Positions 54,694 through 64,000 of a stretch of DNA of 64,000 nt are shown in pieces. The notes under the pieces were generated by a model. The model did no database searches and had not been told where the DNA came from. It worked only from the letters and a program-made list of their open reading frames with translations. The position numbers and the translations under genes are program-made. The DNA comes from Nodosilinea sp. FACHB-131. Its GTDB lineage: Bacteria; Cyanobacteriota; Cyanobacteriia; Phormidesmidales; Phormidesmidaceae. The first letter of the stretch is position 1. Each line of letters opens with the position of its first letter. The DNA is taken from assembly GCF_014695395.1 (NCBI RefSeq), contig NZ_JACJOF010000007.1, forward strand, positions 186,001-250,000, in the 5' to 3' direction.

Positions 54694-54900
54694 CTATGGA
54701 GTAGCGGGGCCGACTTCCTCGAGCCAGTCAAAGATTTGGCTGAGCTGATCGGTGCTGACTAAGCCGTATTGCCACAGCGCCATAGGCAAGAGGTTTGTGG
54801 CTTGCCCTGCCTTGCGCAATCCCATGGCGATCGCCTCAGAGGACACCGCTAGTTCGGTCTGAAGAAACTCAATGAGCTGATTTTGGCGTTGGGATGGCAT
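54694..54900 (-). CDS. DUF2949 protein
   Basis: 68 residues matching DUF2949: LIEFLQTELAVSSEAIAMGLR, then LPMALWQYGLVSTDQLSQIFDWLEE in part. Small cyanobacterial helical protein, unknown role. Convergent with ssb. Confidence 0.85.
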   Translation of the reverse strand: MPSQRQNQLIEFLQTELAVSSEAIAMGLRKAGQATNLLPMALWQYGLVSTDQLSQIFDWLEEVGPATP

Positions 54901-54996
54901 GACAATCGGGGCAGATGCTGGTAGTTAGCCCTTACTATAGCGGCTCTGACTGAATACTGCCTCTGCCCTGAGAAATCCCGCTCTCGGGGGCGTGCT

Positions 54997-55431
54997 CTAC
55001 CGCCCGGGGCGGCTTTCGAGATAGTTGGTGAGCCGAGTCAAGGTGTCGTTGAGCTTTTCTTCGATGGTGGGCTCTGCTGCTGCCTCAGCGTCATCTTTCC
55101 GCTTTAATTTCTCGAAGGCGCGGATCATCAAGAAGATCACAAACGAAATCACCACAAAGTTGATGACAGCGGCGAGAAATAGGCCGTACTTGATGCCGTT
55201 GGCAGAAAGATTGGCAATATCCTCTACCCCTGCTGCCTGTAACGCCGGATTTAGCAGAACAGGAGTGATGATATCTTCGATAAACGAGGTGACCACAGCA
55301 TTGAAAGCTGCGCCGATGATTACCGCGACAGCTAGGTCAATGACATTGCCGCGCATGAGAAACTCCTTGAAGTCTCTCGCAAAGCCACCTGCGGAATTCA
55401 CCGCCCGATCTCGAGTTTGTCTGTTAGCCAT
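54997..55431 (-). CDS. mscL: Large-conductance mechanosensitive channel
   Basis: 144 residues. FLMRGNVIDLAVAVIIGAAFNAVVTSF is the pore-lining first helix in part, followed by a periplasmic loop, second helix and a cytoplasmic helix bundle. Opens under membrane tension to release solutes. Standard length. Confidence 0.95.
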   Translation of the reverse strand: MANRQTRDRAVNSAGGFARDFKEFLMRGNVIDLAVAVIIGAAFNAVVTSFIEDIITPVLLNPALQAAGVEDIANLSANGIKYGLFLAAVINFVVISFVIFLMIRAFEKLKRKDDAEAAAEPTIEEKLNDTLTRLTNYLESRPGR

Positions 55432-55684
55432 GTCTCCTCAATCCTTATTTTTAATTACGACCATATGGTATGCGACTAAAACAATATCAGCGTTTCAAAG
55501 GCTCTATTTATGTTTGGAATGCTGAGACGGCAAAAACAGAGATTTAAAGTGTGGTTAACCTCCCAAGATGACTGAGCTATAGAATGGCGGCAGCCATGGG
55601 GGAACTGCTGCACCCTGGTAGAATCCAACCAGAGCGAGAGCAGGGCACTGATTTGAGGACGACCCCTGGGAGCGAAGCGAACCC

Positions 55685-56068
55685 ATGCTGAAACCGATTC
55701 AAGTTGTTGAGCTGTTGATGACGACCCCTAGCCATCAAGACTTTGAGGCCGGAGACACAATCTTTGAGGCGGGTGCCTTAGGAAATTGCATGTACGGCAT
55801 CATTCAGGGAGAGGTCGATCTGTGGGTTAGTGGCCGCGTGTTTGAAACCATTTCTGCTGGCGACGTGTTTGGTGAAGGGGCGCTGGTGCAAATTCCCCAT
55901 GTGCGGGCCTCTACGGCAGTGGCTAAAACCGACTGTCGGCTAGCTCTAGTGGATGAGGCTCACTTTAAGTTTTTAGTACAAGAGACGCCGCTGTTTGCCC
56001 TAGAGGTAATTCGTAGCCTCTCAAGCCGTCTACGGGCGGCCAAGGCGGTGGTTAGGAGTGATGGATAG
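55685..56068 (+). CDS. Cyclic-nucleotide-binding-domain protein
   Basis: 127 residues, only a cNMP-binding domain: FEAGDTIFEAGALGNCMYGIIQGEVDLW in part, GEGALVQIPHVRASTAVA (phosphate cassette lacks the canonical Arg-Ala order), no HTH. Likely a ligand sensor or regulator of partners. Binding ability uncertain. Confidence 0.85.
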   Translation: MLKPIQVVELLMTTPSHQDFEAGDTIFEAGALGNCMYGIIQGEVDLWVSGRVFETISAGDVFGEGALVQIPHVRASTAVAKTDCRLALVDEAHFKFLVQETPLFALEVIRSLSSRLRAAKAVVRSDG

Positions 56069-56200
56069 GGCGATCGCCTTCATGGTGCCTTGCCGAGACC
56101 AAGCTGTATGTTTAGCCACCCTTTTTGTAGCGGTGGCCGTCCTATCCTAAACTGCACCTCAGGACGTTAGTGAATACGGTTTAGACCGAGGAGTGACAGG

Positions 56201-57790
56201 ATGGATGCAGCCGCCCTTTGGCAACGCTATAAAGACTGGCTCTACTACCACGAAGGTCTGGGCTTTTACCTAGATGTCAGCCGCATGGGTTTTGACGATG
56301 CCTTTGTCGCTGATATGCAACCCCGCTTTGCTAAAGCCTTTGCCGATATGGCCGCGCTGGAAGCTGGGGCGATCGCCAACCCCGACGAAAACCGCATGGT
56401 GGGTCATTACTGGTTGCGCGATGCCAGCCTAGCCCCCACCTCCGAGCTCAAACAAGACATTCTCGACACCCTGACCAGCATTGAGCAGTTCGCCAGCCAG
56501 GTGCGCACAGGCGGTATCTACCCCCCTGGTCAAGAACGTTTCACCGAGGTCCTCTCCATTGGCATTGGTGGCTCAGCTTTGGGGCCGCAGTTTGTGGCCC
56601 AGGCCCTCGGGCCTGACTTTCCACCCCTGGCGATTCACTTCATCGATAACACTGACCCCGAGGGCATCGATCGCATTCTTGCCCGCCTGGAAGACAAACT
56701 GCCTACCACTCTAGTAATCGTTACCTCTAAATCGGGAGGCACCGCCGAAACCCGCAACGGCATGGTCGAAGTGCGCACCCGGTTTGAGCAACGGGGGCTG
56801 AACTTTCCCAAACAGGCCGTTGCCATCACCGGCCGGGGCAGCAAGCTCGAAAACCAGGCCCTCAGCGAAGGCTGGCTGGCTACTTTCCCCATGCGCGACT
56901 GGGTAGGTGGCCGCACCTCTGAGCTATCGGCGGTAGGGCTGCTGCCCGCTGCCCTGCAAAACATCAGCATTCGCTCCATTCTCGGCGGTGCGAGAGAGAT
57001 GGACGCAGCTACCCGCGTGCCCGATCTGCGCCGCAACCCCGCCGCCCTAATCGCTCTGGCCTGGTATTACGCGGGCAACGGCAAGGGCGAAAAAGACATG
57101 GTGGTGCTGCCTTACAAAGACAGCCTGCTGCTGTTTAGCCGCTACCTGCAACAGCTGGTGATGGAGTCGCTGGGCAAGGAGAAAGACCTAGACGGCAACC
57201 TGGTTTACCAGGGCATTGCTGTCTATGGCAACAAAGGCTCTACCGACCAGCATGCCTACGTGCAGCAGCTGCGCGAGGGCGTGGCCAGCTTCTTCGTCAC
57301 CTTCATTGAAGTACTGAAAGACCGAGCCGGCGACTCGGTGGAGATGGAGCCCGGTGCCACCAGCGGCGATTTTCTCTTTGGCTTTTTGCAGGGCACCCGC
57401 AAAGCCCTTTACGAAAATCAGCGGCAGTCCATCACCTTGACCATTCCTGAAGTCAATGCTCACACCGTGGGGGCATTGATTGCGCTGTATGAGCGGGCGG
57501 TGGGCTTCTACGCGTCGCTGGTGAATATCAACGCCTACCACCAACCGGGTGTTGAGGCGGGTAAACTGGCCGCCTCAGGGGTGCTCGACCTGCAACAGGC
57601 CGTGGTCAATGCCCTGGCTCAAAGCTCAGGGCCGTTAACCCTAAGTGAACTGGCTGCCGCAGCGGGAGCGCCTGACCAAGTGGAGACGATCTATGCGATC
57701 GCTCGCCACCTCCACGCCAACCAACGCAGTCTGGTCATCCACGGCAACCCCGGACATCCCGATGCGATCAAGATTGTGGCCCTGCGGTGA
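56201..57790 (+). CDS. pgi: Glucose-6-phosphate isomerase
   Basis: 529 residues. Interconverts G6P and F6P. Motifs: [47 protein letters not shown], with the catalytic Glu and His. ATG 56201 after GAGGAG. Normal length. Confidence 0.95.
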   Translation: MDAAALWQRYKDWLYYHEGLGFYLDVSRMGFDDAFVADMQPRFAKAFADMAALEAGAIANPDENRMVGHYWLRDASLAPTSELKQDILDTLTSIEQFASQVRTGGIYPPGQERFTEVLSIGIGGSALGPQFVAQALGPDFPPLAIHFIDNTDPEGIDRILARLEDKLPTTLVIVTSKSGGTAETRNGMVEVRTRFEQRGLNFPKQAVAITGRGSKLENQALSEGWLATFPMRDWVGGRTSELSAVGLLPAALQNISIRSILGGAREMDAATRVPDLRRNPAALIALAWYYAGNGKGEKDMVVLPYKDSLLLFSRYLQQLVMESLGKEKDLDGNLVYQGIAVYGNKGSTDQHAYVQQLREGVASFFVTFIEVLKDRAGDSVEMEPGATSGDFLFGFLQGTRKALYENQRQSITLTIPEVNAHTVGALIALYERAVGFYASLVNINAYHQPGVEAGKLAASGVLDLQQAVVNALAQSSGPLTLSELAAAAGAPDQVETIYAIARHLHANQRSLVIHGNPGHPDAIKIVALR

Positions 57791-57799
57791 GAGGGGGTG

Positions 57800-57912
57800 G
57801 ATGGGTGGATGGGAGTTTTGAACGGTGAAGGTTGAGTTTTGAGTTTCTGATATACAAACAGGACTCAAAACTCAAAACTAAGCGCTCAAAACTTCCTCTC
57901 TCCCCACCCATC
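57800..57912. repeat. Nested inverted repeat between pgi and a convergent gene
   Basis: TTGAGTTTTGAGT (57832-57844) pairs perfectly with ACTCAAAACTCAA (57863-57875). Outside, AGTTTTGA (57814-57821) matches TCAAAACT (57886-57893), and GGGTGGATGGG faces CCCACCCATCCC at the ends. The AAAACTC heptamer is tandemly repeated on the right arm. Likely a terminator-like cruciform of a short repeat type. Confidence 0.75.
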
Positions 57913-57929
57913 CCGAACCCACCGCTGCT

Positions 57930-58484
57930 TTAGTCCGGAATCCACACGTAGGGGCTGCCCGACACCGTAATGCCCTCAGTCTTAGAGAAGCGGATCACCA
58001 CCAGCCGCGAGCTGTCGCGACCTAGGTCGAGGTAGCCGCTGGCCCAAACCTCAGACCGCACCACGCCAGTGATCTCAAGGCGATAGCCGCCAGGGGGCAG
58101 GTAGAGGGTTTCTTGGCGATCAAAATTGTGGGGGCGATAGACCAGGCGGTTGTTTAAGTAAACTGCGCCCCAATCGTCACCGCGGGCATCAAACTCGATC
58201 CTGACCTGCTCGCTCTCTGGCTCAGGGCGGGGGTAGGGCAGAATAATGATCGATGGGCGAAAAATGTTTGGCGACTGCCGAATGATCACTCGTCGGTTCG
58301 AGCGAATAATGCGGTCTGACTCAGCGGTGGTGCCCTCTTGGGCCTGGGCGATCGGCGCGCAGGGTAGGGCGATCGCCGCCGCTACCCCCCAAAGAAGCCG
58401 CCACCAGTGCTGGGTTGATTTCCTCGGAGCGGTCTTTGACCCCAGCGCTTTAAGAGACTTACTTTCATCTGCCTCCACCACCAT
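57930..58484 (-). CDS. Exported hypothetical beta-rich protein
   Basis: 184 residues. Hydrophobic signal WRLLWGVAAAIALPCAPIAQAQ with AQA site (about 28-49), then a beta-rich domain with VRIEFDARGDDWGAVYLNNRLVYRP in part and LYLPPGGYRLEITGVV, which recalls PEGA-type surface domains. Function unknown. Convergent with pgi. Confidence 0.75.
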   Translation of the reverse strand: MVVEADESKSLKALGSKTAPRKSTQHWWRLLWGVAAAIALPCAPIAQAQEGTTAESDRIIRSNRRVIIRQSPNIFRPSIIILPYPRPEPESEQVRIEFDARGDDWGAVYLNNRLVYRPHNFDRQETLYLPPGGYRLEITGVVRSEVWASGYLDLGRDSSRLVVIRFSKTEGITVSGSPYVWIPD

Positions 58485-58801
58485 CCCACCACTCCTTGAC
58501 TCGCAGCCTCCAGTCCGATGGTAGTCGCCCCTGTTCTTAATCTAGAGAAGTCTGTGACTCTTAGCCAACCGGCGGTCGATTGACGGGTAGATATCCACAC
58601 CCCAGGGCTGCTCACCCAATTCAGTAAAGTTGACTAAGATTTAGATAAGGAAAACCGGTTTGCCCAAACTTAGCGGCTAAGCTAGCTCTGAAGTCTGATT
58701 CAGCTTGTGCGATGGTCAAAGACCGGCTCAGGAGGGCGATCGCCCTAACCGGGCACCTAAATCTATTTTGCCAAATCTATTTCGTCGTAGAGGATAGGGC
58801 T
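58485..58801. other. 317-bp upstream region of the BI-1 gene
   Basis: Holds AAATCTATTT twice (spaced 14 bp) near 58758-58781, and a 14-bp palindrome AGGGCGATCGCCCT (58733-58746) built on HIP1. The open frame upstream of the preferred BI-1 start runs through it and is probably not coding. Confidence 0.4.
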
Positions 58802-59527
58802 TTGAGTAACACCAGCAATTTTCGTGAAGCGATTAGTAAGGCCAAGGGACAAACCCTGATCGGCCCCAATGTGATTAAGAATGCCCTGCCCTATGTGGGC
58901 GGCGGCCTGATTCTAACCGCCCTAGGTTCCTTTGGCGGCCTGAGCGTGATGGCCAGCAACCCGGCCATCTTTATGCCCACCTTTTGGGTGGCGTTCGTTG
59001 CCCAAATCGTGCTTTTCTTTGTGGCAATGAACGTAGCCTCTAAGGGCAACAACAGCACTGCTCTCCCCCTACTCGCCACCTACAGTCTGCTAACGGGCTA
59101 CACCCTCAGCGGCCTACTTTATGTAGCTCTGGGTACTACGGGGGTCGGCGTGACCGGCATTGGTGCCTCGGCTTTAGCCTGTGGGGTGGTCTTTATCGCC
59201 GCCCGCCAGATTGGCTCTAATCTGTCTGAAGAAGATGGCTTCGCTCTCACTAAAACCATCGGTATCGGCGTAATCGCTATCCTAATTGCGGTAGTGGGTC
59301 AATTTATTTTCGCCATGTTTGGCGGCCCCATTCCCCAGTTTCTCGACATTGCCATCTCTGCCTTTGGCGTGTTGGTGTTCTGCGGTGCTTCGGTAGTCGA
59401 TTTCTTCATTCTGCCCCGCACCTACAAAGATGAGCAGTATCTATCGGCCGCGCTGTCGATGTACCTCACCTACATCAACCTGTTTGTCTTCATTCTGCGT
59501 CTGCTGATCGCTATTAACCGCGACTAG
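58802..59527 (+). CDS. Bax inhibitor-1 family membrane protein
   Basis: 241 residues from TTG 58802; the sequence SNTSNFREAISKAKG matches cyanobacterial starts. Seven membrane helices; final segment YLTYINLFVFILRLL is typical of BI-1/YccA, proteins linked to calcium leak or protease regulation. A GTG or ATG start further upstream at 58712 would add a non-conserved 30-residue leader. Confidence 0.85.
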   Translation: MSNTSNFREAISKAKGQTLIGPNVIKNALPYVGGGLILTALGSFGGLSVMASNPAIFMPTFWVAFVAQIVLFFVAMNVASKGNNSTALPLLATYSLLTGYTLSGLLYVALGTTGVGVTGIGASALACGVVFIAARQIGSNLSEEDGFALTKTIGIGVIAILIAVVGQFIFAMFGGPIPQFLDIAISAFGVLVFCGASVVDFFILPRTYKDEQYLSAALSMYLTYINLFVFILRLLIAINRD

Positions 59528-59561
59528 CACGCTGCTAGGGTTTACCTCCCCTATTAAATTG

Positions 59562-59596
59562 AAGTCCCGGAGTCCATGCGGTTCCGGGACTTTTGT
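59562..59596 (+). terminator. Terminator after the BI-1 gene
   Basis: AAGTCCCGGA (59562-59571) pairs with TCCGGGACTT (59583-59592) followed by TTG. Stem of 10 bp around an 11-base loop. Confidence 0.8.
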
Positions 59597-59744
59597 ATTG
59601 ATGGCATTTGCTCAAACATGCACCCCGCTGAACTGTGCGCTAGCAAAGGCTAGGTTGCCCACCCGCACGGTCTGGGTAGATGGCAGTTGCTAGGCGCGAT
59701 CGCCCTTACCGTTAGCCAACTTCCCGCTGCAAATCTACCCCCGG

Positions 59745-59782
59745 CAATCGCTACCCCATCGAATACGGGGGGGTAGCGATTG
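59745..59782. repeat. Perfect 13-bp hairpin upstream of gatA
   Basis: CAATCGCTACCCC (59745-59757) pairs perfectly with GGGGTAGCGATTG (59770-59782), loop of 12. No T-run. It lies about 170 bp before gatA in a 424-bp gap that otherwise shows no gene and, apart from the BI-1 terminator, no known element. Confidence 0.7.
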
Positions 59783-59951
59783 AAATCTTCTGCTAAGACA
59801 GTCCCGTCTCGTTCAATTGGTTAAGCCATAGGCTTTAGAGCCTTCACCAACCTTGCTCAACTAAAAACTGCGTTTCGCGCCCCATCCTTCCTATACTGAT
59901 ACCTTGGTGTCCGTTACCCTTAGTCGCCCCGGATCAGTTTTAAGGAGTCCC

Positions 59952-61394
59952 ATGTCTGTCATCCGCGCTCTGCATCAACAGTTGGTCAGCAAAGAACGCT
60001 CTGCGGTGGAGATTACCCAGAGCTACCTCGACCAAATTGCAGCCCTGGAACCCACAATTCGCAGCTACCTGACCGTGACTGGCGATCAAGCCCTGGCCCA
60101 GGCGGCCCAGGTGGATGACCGCATTGCTGCCGGGGAAGACATTGGCCTGCTAACCGGCATTCCTATTGCCTTGAAGGACAACCTCTGCACCCAGGGAGTA
60201 CGTACCACCTGCGGCTCGAAGATTCTCGAAAACTTTGTGCCACCCTACGAGTCAACAGTGACTGGAAAATTGCGGGATGCGGGGGCGATCGCCCTGGGCA
60301 AAACTAACCTCGATGAGTTTGCTATGGGCAGCTCCACCGAAAACTCCGCCTACCAGATCACTGGCAACCCCTGGGATGTGACTCGGGTACCGGGCGGTTC
60401 CTCAGGTGGCTCTGCCGCCGCCGTAGCCGCTGGGGAATGCGCTGTGGCGCTGGGCTCAGATACTGGGGGTTCTATCCGCCAGCCCGCTTCGTTTTGCGGC
60501 GTGGTTGGGCTGAAACCCACCTATGGGCTGGTCTCGCGGTTTGGCTTAGTAGCCTATGCCTCGTCGCTCGATCAGATCGGCCCGCTGTCCCGCACGGTGG
60601 AAGATGCGGCGCTGCTGCTCCAGGGCATTGCCGGTCACGATCCCAAAGACTCCACCAGTCTGGATGTGAAGGTGCCCGACTACACCCAGTCCCTCAAGAC
60701 CGACCTCAAGGGTCGCAAGGTCGGCATCATCACCGAAACCTTTGCCGCCGAGGGCATTGACCCCGCTGTTAGAACGGCTACCGAGAAGGCCATTCAGCAG
60801 CTCAAGGAGCTTGGGGCTGAGATTCAAGAGATCTCCTGCCCTCGCTTTCCCTACGGTCTGCCCACCTACTACATCATCGCTCCGTCGGAAGCATCCTCGA
60901 ACCTAGCCCGCTATGACGGGGTTAAGTATGGTGTTCGCAACAACAACGACAGCCTAATGTCGATGTATACCAAAACCCGCGCTGAGGGCTTTGGCACCGA
61001 GGTGAAGCGGCGCATCATGATCGGCACCTACGCCCTGTCGGCGGGCTACTACGACGCCTACTATCTTAAGGCCCAAAAGGTGCGCACCCTGATCAAGCAA
61101 GACTTTGAGGCCGCCTTTGGCCAGGTCGACGTGCTGGTGTGTCCCACGGCCCCCACCACCGCTTTCAAAGCGGGTGAAAAGGTAGACGACCCCCTCAGCA
61201 TGTATTTGTCTGACCTAATGACGATTCCGGTGAACTTGGCAGGGCTGCCGGGGCTCAGCTTGCCCTGCGGCTTTGACGACCAAGGGTTGCCCATTGGTCT
61301 ACAGCTGATTGGCAATGCCCTGCGAGAAGATCTGCTGTTTGAGGTGGGCTATGCCTACGAGCAGGCTACGGAGTGGCACCAGCGGGTGCCGTAG
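59952..61394 (+). CDS. gatA: Glu-tRNA(Gln) amidotransferase subunit A
   Basis: 480 residues, amidase-signature enzyme supplying ammonia to GatB. The triad Lys75 (IALKDN), Ser150 (GGSSGGS) and Ser174 (DTGGSIRQ) has exactly the family spacing. ATG 59952 follows AAGGAG; the frame begins 48 bases earlier. gatB and gatC are not here, as usual for cyanobacteria. Confidence 0.96.
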   Translation: MSVIRALHQQLVSKERSAVEITQSYLDQIAALEPTIRSYLTVTGDQALAQAAQVDDRIAAGEDIGLLTGIPIALKDNLCTQGVRTTCGSKILENFVPPYESTVTGKLRDAGAIALGKTNLDEFAMGSSTENSAYQITGNPWDVTRVPGGSSGGSAAAVAAGECAVALGSDTGGSIRQPASFCGVVGLKPTYGLVSRFGLVAYASSLDQIGPLSRTVEDAALLLQGIAGHDPKDSTSLDVKVPDYTQSLKTDLKGRKVGIITETFAAEGIDPAVRTATEKAIQQLKELGAEIQEISCPRFPYGLPTYYIIAPSEASSNLARYDGVKYGVRNNNDSLMSMYTKTRAEGFGTEVKRRIMIGTYALSAGYYDAYYLKAQKVRTLIKQDFEAAFGQVDVLVCPTAPTTAFKAGEKVDDPLSMYLSDLMTIPVNLAGLPGLSLPCGFDDQGLPIGLQLIGNALREDLLFEVGYAYEQATEWHQRVP

Positions 61395-61644
61395 CCTACT
61401 GTGTGAAATTGGGCGCAACCTGCGTTGATTTGAGTGAGTAGCTCCCCTGGTCTGGTGCTTTTGACAACCGCGTTTTGAGAAAGCCTGGGCTAATCCGGTT
61501 AGCTACTAAAAAATCGTCACAGAGGAGTATGGGGAAGCGGGACAAATACCCCATAATAGGCAGCAAGCAAGGGCTAAAGTTCCGTTAACCGTCACTGGTT
61601 CTTAACGCCTATCCGCTTACTCACCTACTTCCTTCCTTCATTCC

Positions 61645-62496
61645 ATGCCCATTGTCAAATTTCTTTTCGGCGTTCTGGGCATTGCAGGAGTCATCTATGT
61701 TTCGCTGTGCGGCTGGCTGTGGTTTGCCCAGCGGCGGCTGATGTATTTGCCCTGTCCGGCTATGGGCGTGACTCCGGATGCGTTTGGCGTAGTCTACGAA
61801 GATGTTTGGATACCAACTGATGGGAGCGGGCAGCTGCACGGCTGGTGGCTGCCAGCGAACTCGGGTAATGACCTGACCATTTTGTATCTCCACGGCAATG
61901 CCGGCAACGTCTCTAGCAATTTGGGCAAAGCGTTGCAGCTGCGATCGCTAGGCGCCTCTGTACTGACCATCGACTACCGTGGCTATGGCCAGAGTTCTGG
62001 TCCCTTCCCCACTGAGCAGCGGCTCTACGAAGACGCTCTGGCGGCCTGGCGATTTTTGCAGGTTGAGCAAGGCGTCATGCCTCAACAATTAGTGATCTAT
62101 GGCCATTCCCTCGGCGGGGCGATCGGCATTGAGCTAGCTAGCCATGTGCCCCAGCTGGCAGGACTAGTGGTTGAAGCGTCGTTCACCTCCATGGCCGATA
62201 TGGCGACCCTCTCGCAGTACAATCGCTGGTTTCCGGTACGTCAGCTGCTCACCCAGCGGTTTGAGTCGATCGCCAAGGTCAATCGCCTTAAGATGCCCAC
62301 CCTTTACCTGCATGGCCTAGCGGATGCCTCAGTTCCGGCAGTGATGAGTGAGGCGCTCTACCAGGCTACGGGTGGGCCAAAATCTCTATGGTTGGTGCCC
62401 AATGCCGACCACAACGATCTGCCTGACTGGGCGGGCGACGAGTTTGATCAACGTTTACGCCAGTTTTTGCAAGATTATGTGTTGGTCAAGCACTGA
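61645..62496 (+). CDS. Membrane-anchored alpha/beta hydrolase (BEM46/ABHD13-like)
   Basis: 283 residues. One N-terminal membrane helix (5-27). LHGNAGNVSSN, nucleophile GHSLGGA, acid in HGLADASVP and His in NADHNDL; the YRGYGQSSG block is typical of ABHD13/BEM46. Substrate unknown. Confidence 0.9.
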   Translation: MPIVKFLFGVLGIAGVIYVSLCGWLWFAQRRLMYLPCPAMGVTPDAFGVVYEDVWIPTDGSGQLHGWWLPANSGNDLTILYLHGNAGNVSSNLGKALQLRSLGASVLTIDYRGYGQSSGPFPTEQRLYEDALAAWRFLQVEQGVMPQQLVIYGHSLGGAIGIELASHVPQLAGLVVEASFTSMADMATLSQYNRWFPVRQLLTQRFESIAKVNRLKMPTLYLHGLADASVPAVMSEALYQATGGPKSLWLVPNADHNDLPDWAGDEFDQRLRQFLQDYVLVKH

Positions 62497-62579
62497 CGGC
62501 TGCTCTGCAAAGCTCGCGTGAATCCCGTTGTGAGGGCTGCAAGCGCCCGCACTGAGTTTGCTATCGTTAGCGCTAACTG

Positions 62580-62612
62580 AGCGATCGCCTAGGGTCAAGG
62601 CGATCGCTTTTA
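62580..62612 (+). terminator. Terminator built from two HIP1 octamers
   Basis: AGCGATCGCCT (62580-62590) pairs perfectly with AGGCGATCGCT (62598-62608) around AGGGTCA, followed by TTTTAAATT. It ends the hydrolase transcript. Confidence 0.75.
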
Positions 62613-62708
62613 AATTATCCAGGGCTGCTTGCCAAGCTGGCGCAGGCCCACAGCTCCGCTAGCTCATACCTAAATTCTGCTCCTATTCATTACGCTATAA
62701 AACGCTTT

Positions 62709-63326
62709 ATGGCTCGCCTTTCTACAGAACTTACCCGCTATTTTTTTAAAGAGGTCAGCACTCCCCAGGTCACCCTTAAAGAAATCTTGACCCTGGCCGG
62801 AGAACGCACCTTTGGGTTCTTGTTTGTGGTGTTGGCTTTGCCCTCGGCTCTGCCGCTGCCAGCCCCTGGCTACTCAACCCCCTTCGGCATCGTGATGTTT
62901 TTGCTAGCGGTGCAGCTCATTGCCGGGCGCACTCAACCCTGGATGCCCGCAAACTGGAACCACAAGCAATTTGATTTGGGGTCAGTGCAAAAAATTGTCA
63001 AGGCGGGCACCCCCTGGCTACGGCGGCTAGAGGCGGTTTCGCGACCTCGCTTGACGCCTGTTTGCGCCAGCCTGCCAGGACGCACGGTTTTGGGCATTGC
63101 GATCGCGCTCATGTCTATTTCCATGATGATCCCAATTCCGGGCACCAATACCCTGCCTGCCATGGGCATTTTTGTGACTGGCTTTGGCCTGCTCGACGAC
63201 GACGGTGCCATTAGTCTCGGTGGGCTGGTGCTGTGCTTAATGGGCGGTATTCTCACCACGTTGATCTTGACCTTTGGCTATGAAGCCGTCAAAGCTGGTA
63301 TAGATTTCATCCGCAGCGGCTTCTAA
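62709..63326 (+). CDS. exoD: ExoD-family membrane protein
   Basis: 205 residues. Exopolysaccharide-synthesis ExoD family: LKEILTLAGERTFGFLFVVLALPSALPLPAPG in part, with about four membrane helices and MIPIPGTNTLPAMGIF. ExoD affects exopolysaccharide in rhizobia; the mechanism is unknown. Confidence 0.9.
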   Translation: MARLSTELTRYFFKEVSTPQVTLKEILTLAGERTFGFLFVVLALPSALPLPAPGYSTPFGIVMFLLAVQLIAGRTQPWMPANWNHKQFDLGSVQKIVKAGTPWLRRLEAVSRPRLTPVCASLPGRTVLGIAIALMSISMMIPIPGTNTLPAMGIFVTGFGLLDDDGAISLGGLVLCLMGGILTTLILTFGYEAVKAGIDFIRSGF

Positions 63327-63365
63327 CTCCGAGCCTAGCCCACTCTCATCGACCCATCTAGGGCC

Positions 63366-64000
63366 TTACCCATTCACTGCCAGGGTTAGCGTCCAGCTCA
63401 GCAGCCTGCCGGTAGCCCCTGGGGCATGATCAACCGCGCGCAGCCGCCAGGTTCCTTGAGCTGGCTGGCTTAGGAGCCGCATGAGCACCGGCGTTGTTTG
63501 CAGCGTGTAGGTGGTGTGCAGTTTTGTTTGGCGCCCCAGAGTACGGCCTTGAATTAGAACCGTAGTGCCGTTGGGGGCGATCAGGGACAGGCTGATATCT
63601 CCCAAAAAGGGATGGTCAAGGCGGACCTCGACCTGCACATCGGCTACGATTCCAGTGACAGCTACGGTCACGCTGCTCTCCACTCCACTGGGCTGGTTGT
63701 CGGGTATGCCCTGGGCGGTTTGGTTTTGCTGCTGCACGACCCGGCCCACCTGCCGCCCCGCCAAAGCCCGCCGCTGGGCCTCGCGCACTGCTGCCGCCGC
63801 ATTGACCTTGCCGTAGCCAAACCACTGGGAGTGACCGTTGGCGTTATAGATGCCGTATTGAAGGCCGAGCTGGGGATCGGGGGTGCGATCGACAATCTTG
63901 TCGGCGGTGGCCTGCAAAATTTCGCGCACTTGCCGAGCTGTCAGACTGGGGTTAACCGAGAGCATCAGCCCCGCTACCCCCGCCACCACCGGGCAGGAGC
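63366..64000 (-). CDS. Subtilisin-like protease, C-terminal part (runs off the window)
   Basis: Partial, its 5' end beyond 64000. The first visible residues SCPVVAGVAGLMLSVNP are those just after the catalytic GTS of peptidase S8, so the nucleophile lies outside. After the protease domain and a Gln-rich linker comes a P/Homo B domain (VEVRLDHPFLGDISLSLIAPNGT to TLTLAVNG, last 100 residues). Secretion is expected; the family cleaves proteins after export. The frame-opening GTG is internal, not the start. Confidence 0.9.
   Translation of the reverse strand, partial: SCPVVAGVAGLMLSVNPSLTARQVREILQATADKIVDRTPDPQLGLQYGIYNANGHSQWFGYGKVNAAAAVREAQRRALAGRQVGRVVQQQNQTAQGIPDNQPSGVESSVTVAVTGIVADVQVEVRLDHPFLGDISLSLIAPNGTTVLIQGRTLGRQTKLHTTYTLQTTPVLMRLLSQPAQGTWRLRAVDHAPGATGRLLSWTLTLAVNG

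Overview
The window is chromosomal DNA from a cyanobacterium. This rests on frequent HIP1 octamers (GCGATCGC), a psbX gene, a phycobilisome linker-domain protein, Ycf66, an IctB-like protein, an EF-hand transaldolase and several cyanobacteria-restricted small families (DUF4327, DUF1816, DUF2949, DUF4168, TIGR03792). Gene content and moderately high GC, judged by eye, fit a Leptolyngbya/Nodosilinea-type filamentous lineage, but I cannot fix the genus. I see no insertion sequence, CRISPR array, prophage or rRNA operon; it reads as ordinary core genome with a few accessory genes.

Layout. 1-10 kb: rph, an orphan phycobilisome linker, tyrS, a bifunctional penicillin-binding protein, a DUF4168 exported protein, a small LuxR/PedR-like regulator, hisS, two methyltransferases and pyrE. 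10-20 kb: tRNA(CAU), a CNNM/CorC-like membrane protein, a Gfo/Idh/MocA dehydrogenase, an L,D-transpeptidase, lipA, a CAP-domain protein, DUF4327, HxlR, and a TrmH/RlmB methyltransferase with 24 heptapeptide repeats. 20-36 kb: hydrolase, Pro/Ala-rich lipoprotein, EamA transporter, HugZ-like protein, ictB-like gene, transaldolase, the ATP-grasp/alpha-E pair facing a four-gene leftward group (zinc ribbon, kinase-like, TIGR03792, TPR), then hemC. 36-50 kb: ctp, DUF362, DUF554, tRNA-Leu, accC, yggT, psbX, ycf66, an adenylate-kinase-like/thioredoxin fusion, an FAD monooxygenase behind a perfect operator-like palindrome, tag, a His-rich COG0523 GTPase, a Rieske lipoprotein, a HIT-like protein and dtd. 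50-64 kb: a 756-bp gene-free hairpin-rich stretch, HAD phosphatase, mreBCD, ssb, DUF2949, mscL, a cNMP-binding protein, pgi, a BI-1 protein, gatA, a hydrolase, exoD and the 3' end of a subtilisin-like protease.

How genes work together. mreB-mreC-mreD with the PBP and the L,D-transpeptidase cover cell-wall elongation and crosslinking. tyrS, hisS, gatA, dtd, the tRNAs and RlmB serve translation. accC, lipA, hemC, pyrE, pgi and tal are housekeeping metabolism. psbX, ycf66, the linker, the IctB-like protein and the PedR-like regulator touch photosynthesis. The strongest candidates for something undescribed are the adenylate-kinase-like/thioredoxin fusion whose P-loop lysine is displaced, the ATP-grasp/alpha-E neighbourhood, the repeat-tailed RNA methyltransferase, the three phased 10-bp repeats ahead of psbX, and the structured 49919-50674 gap. 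All family calls come from reading motifs by eye; no database search was run.
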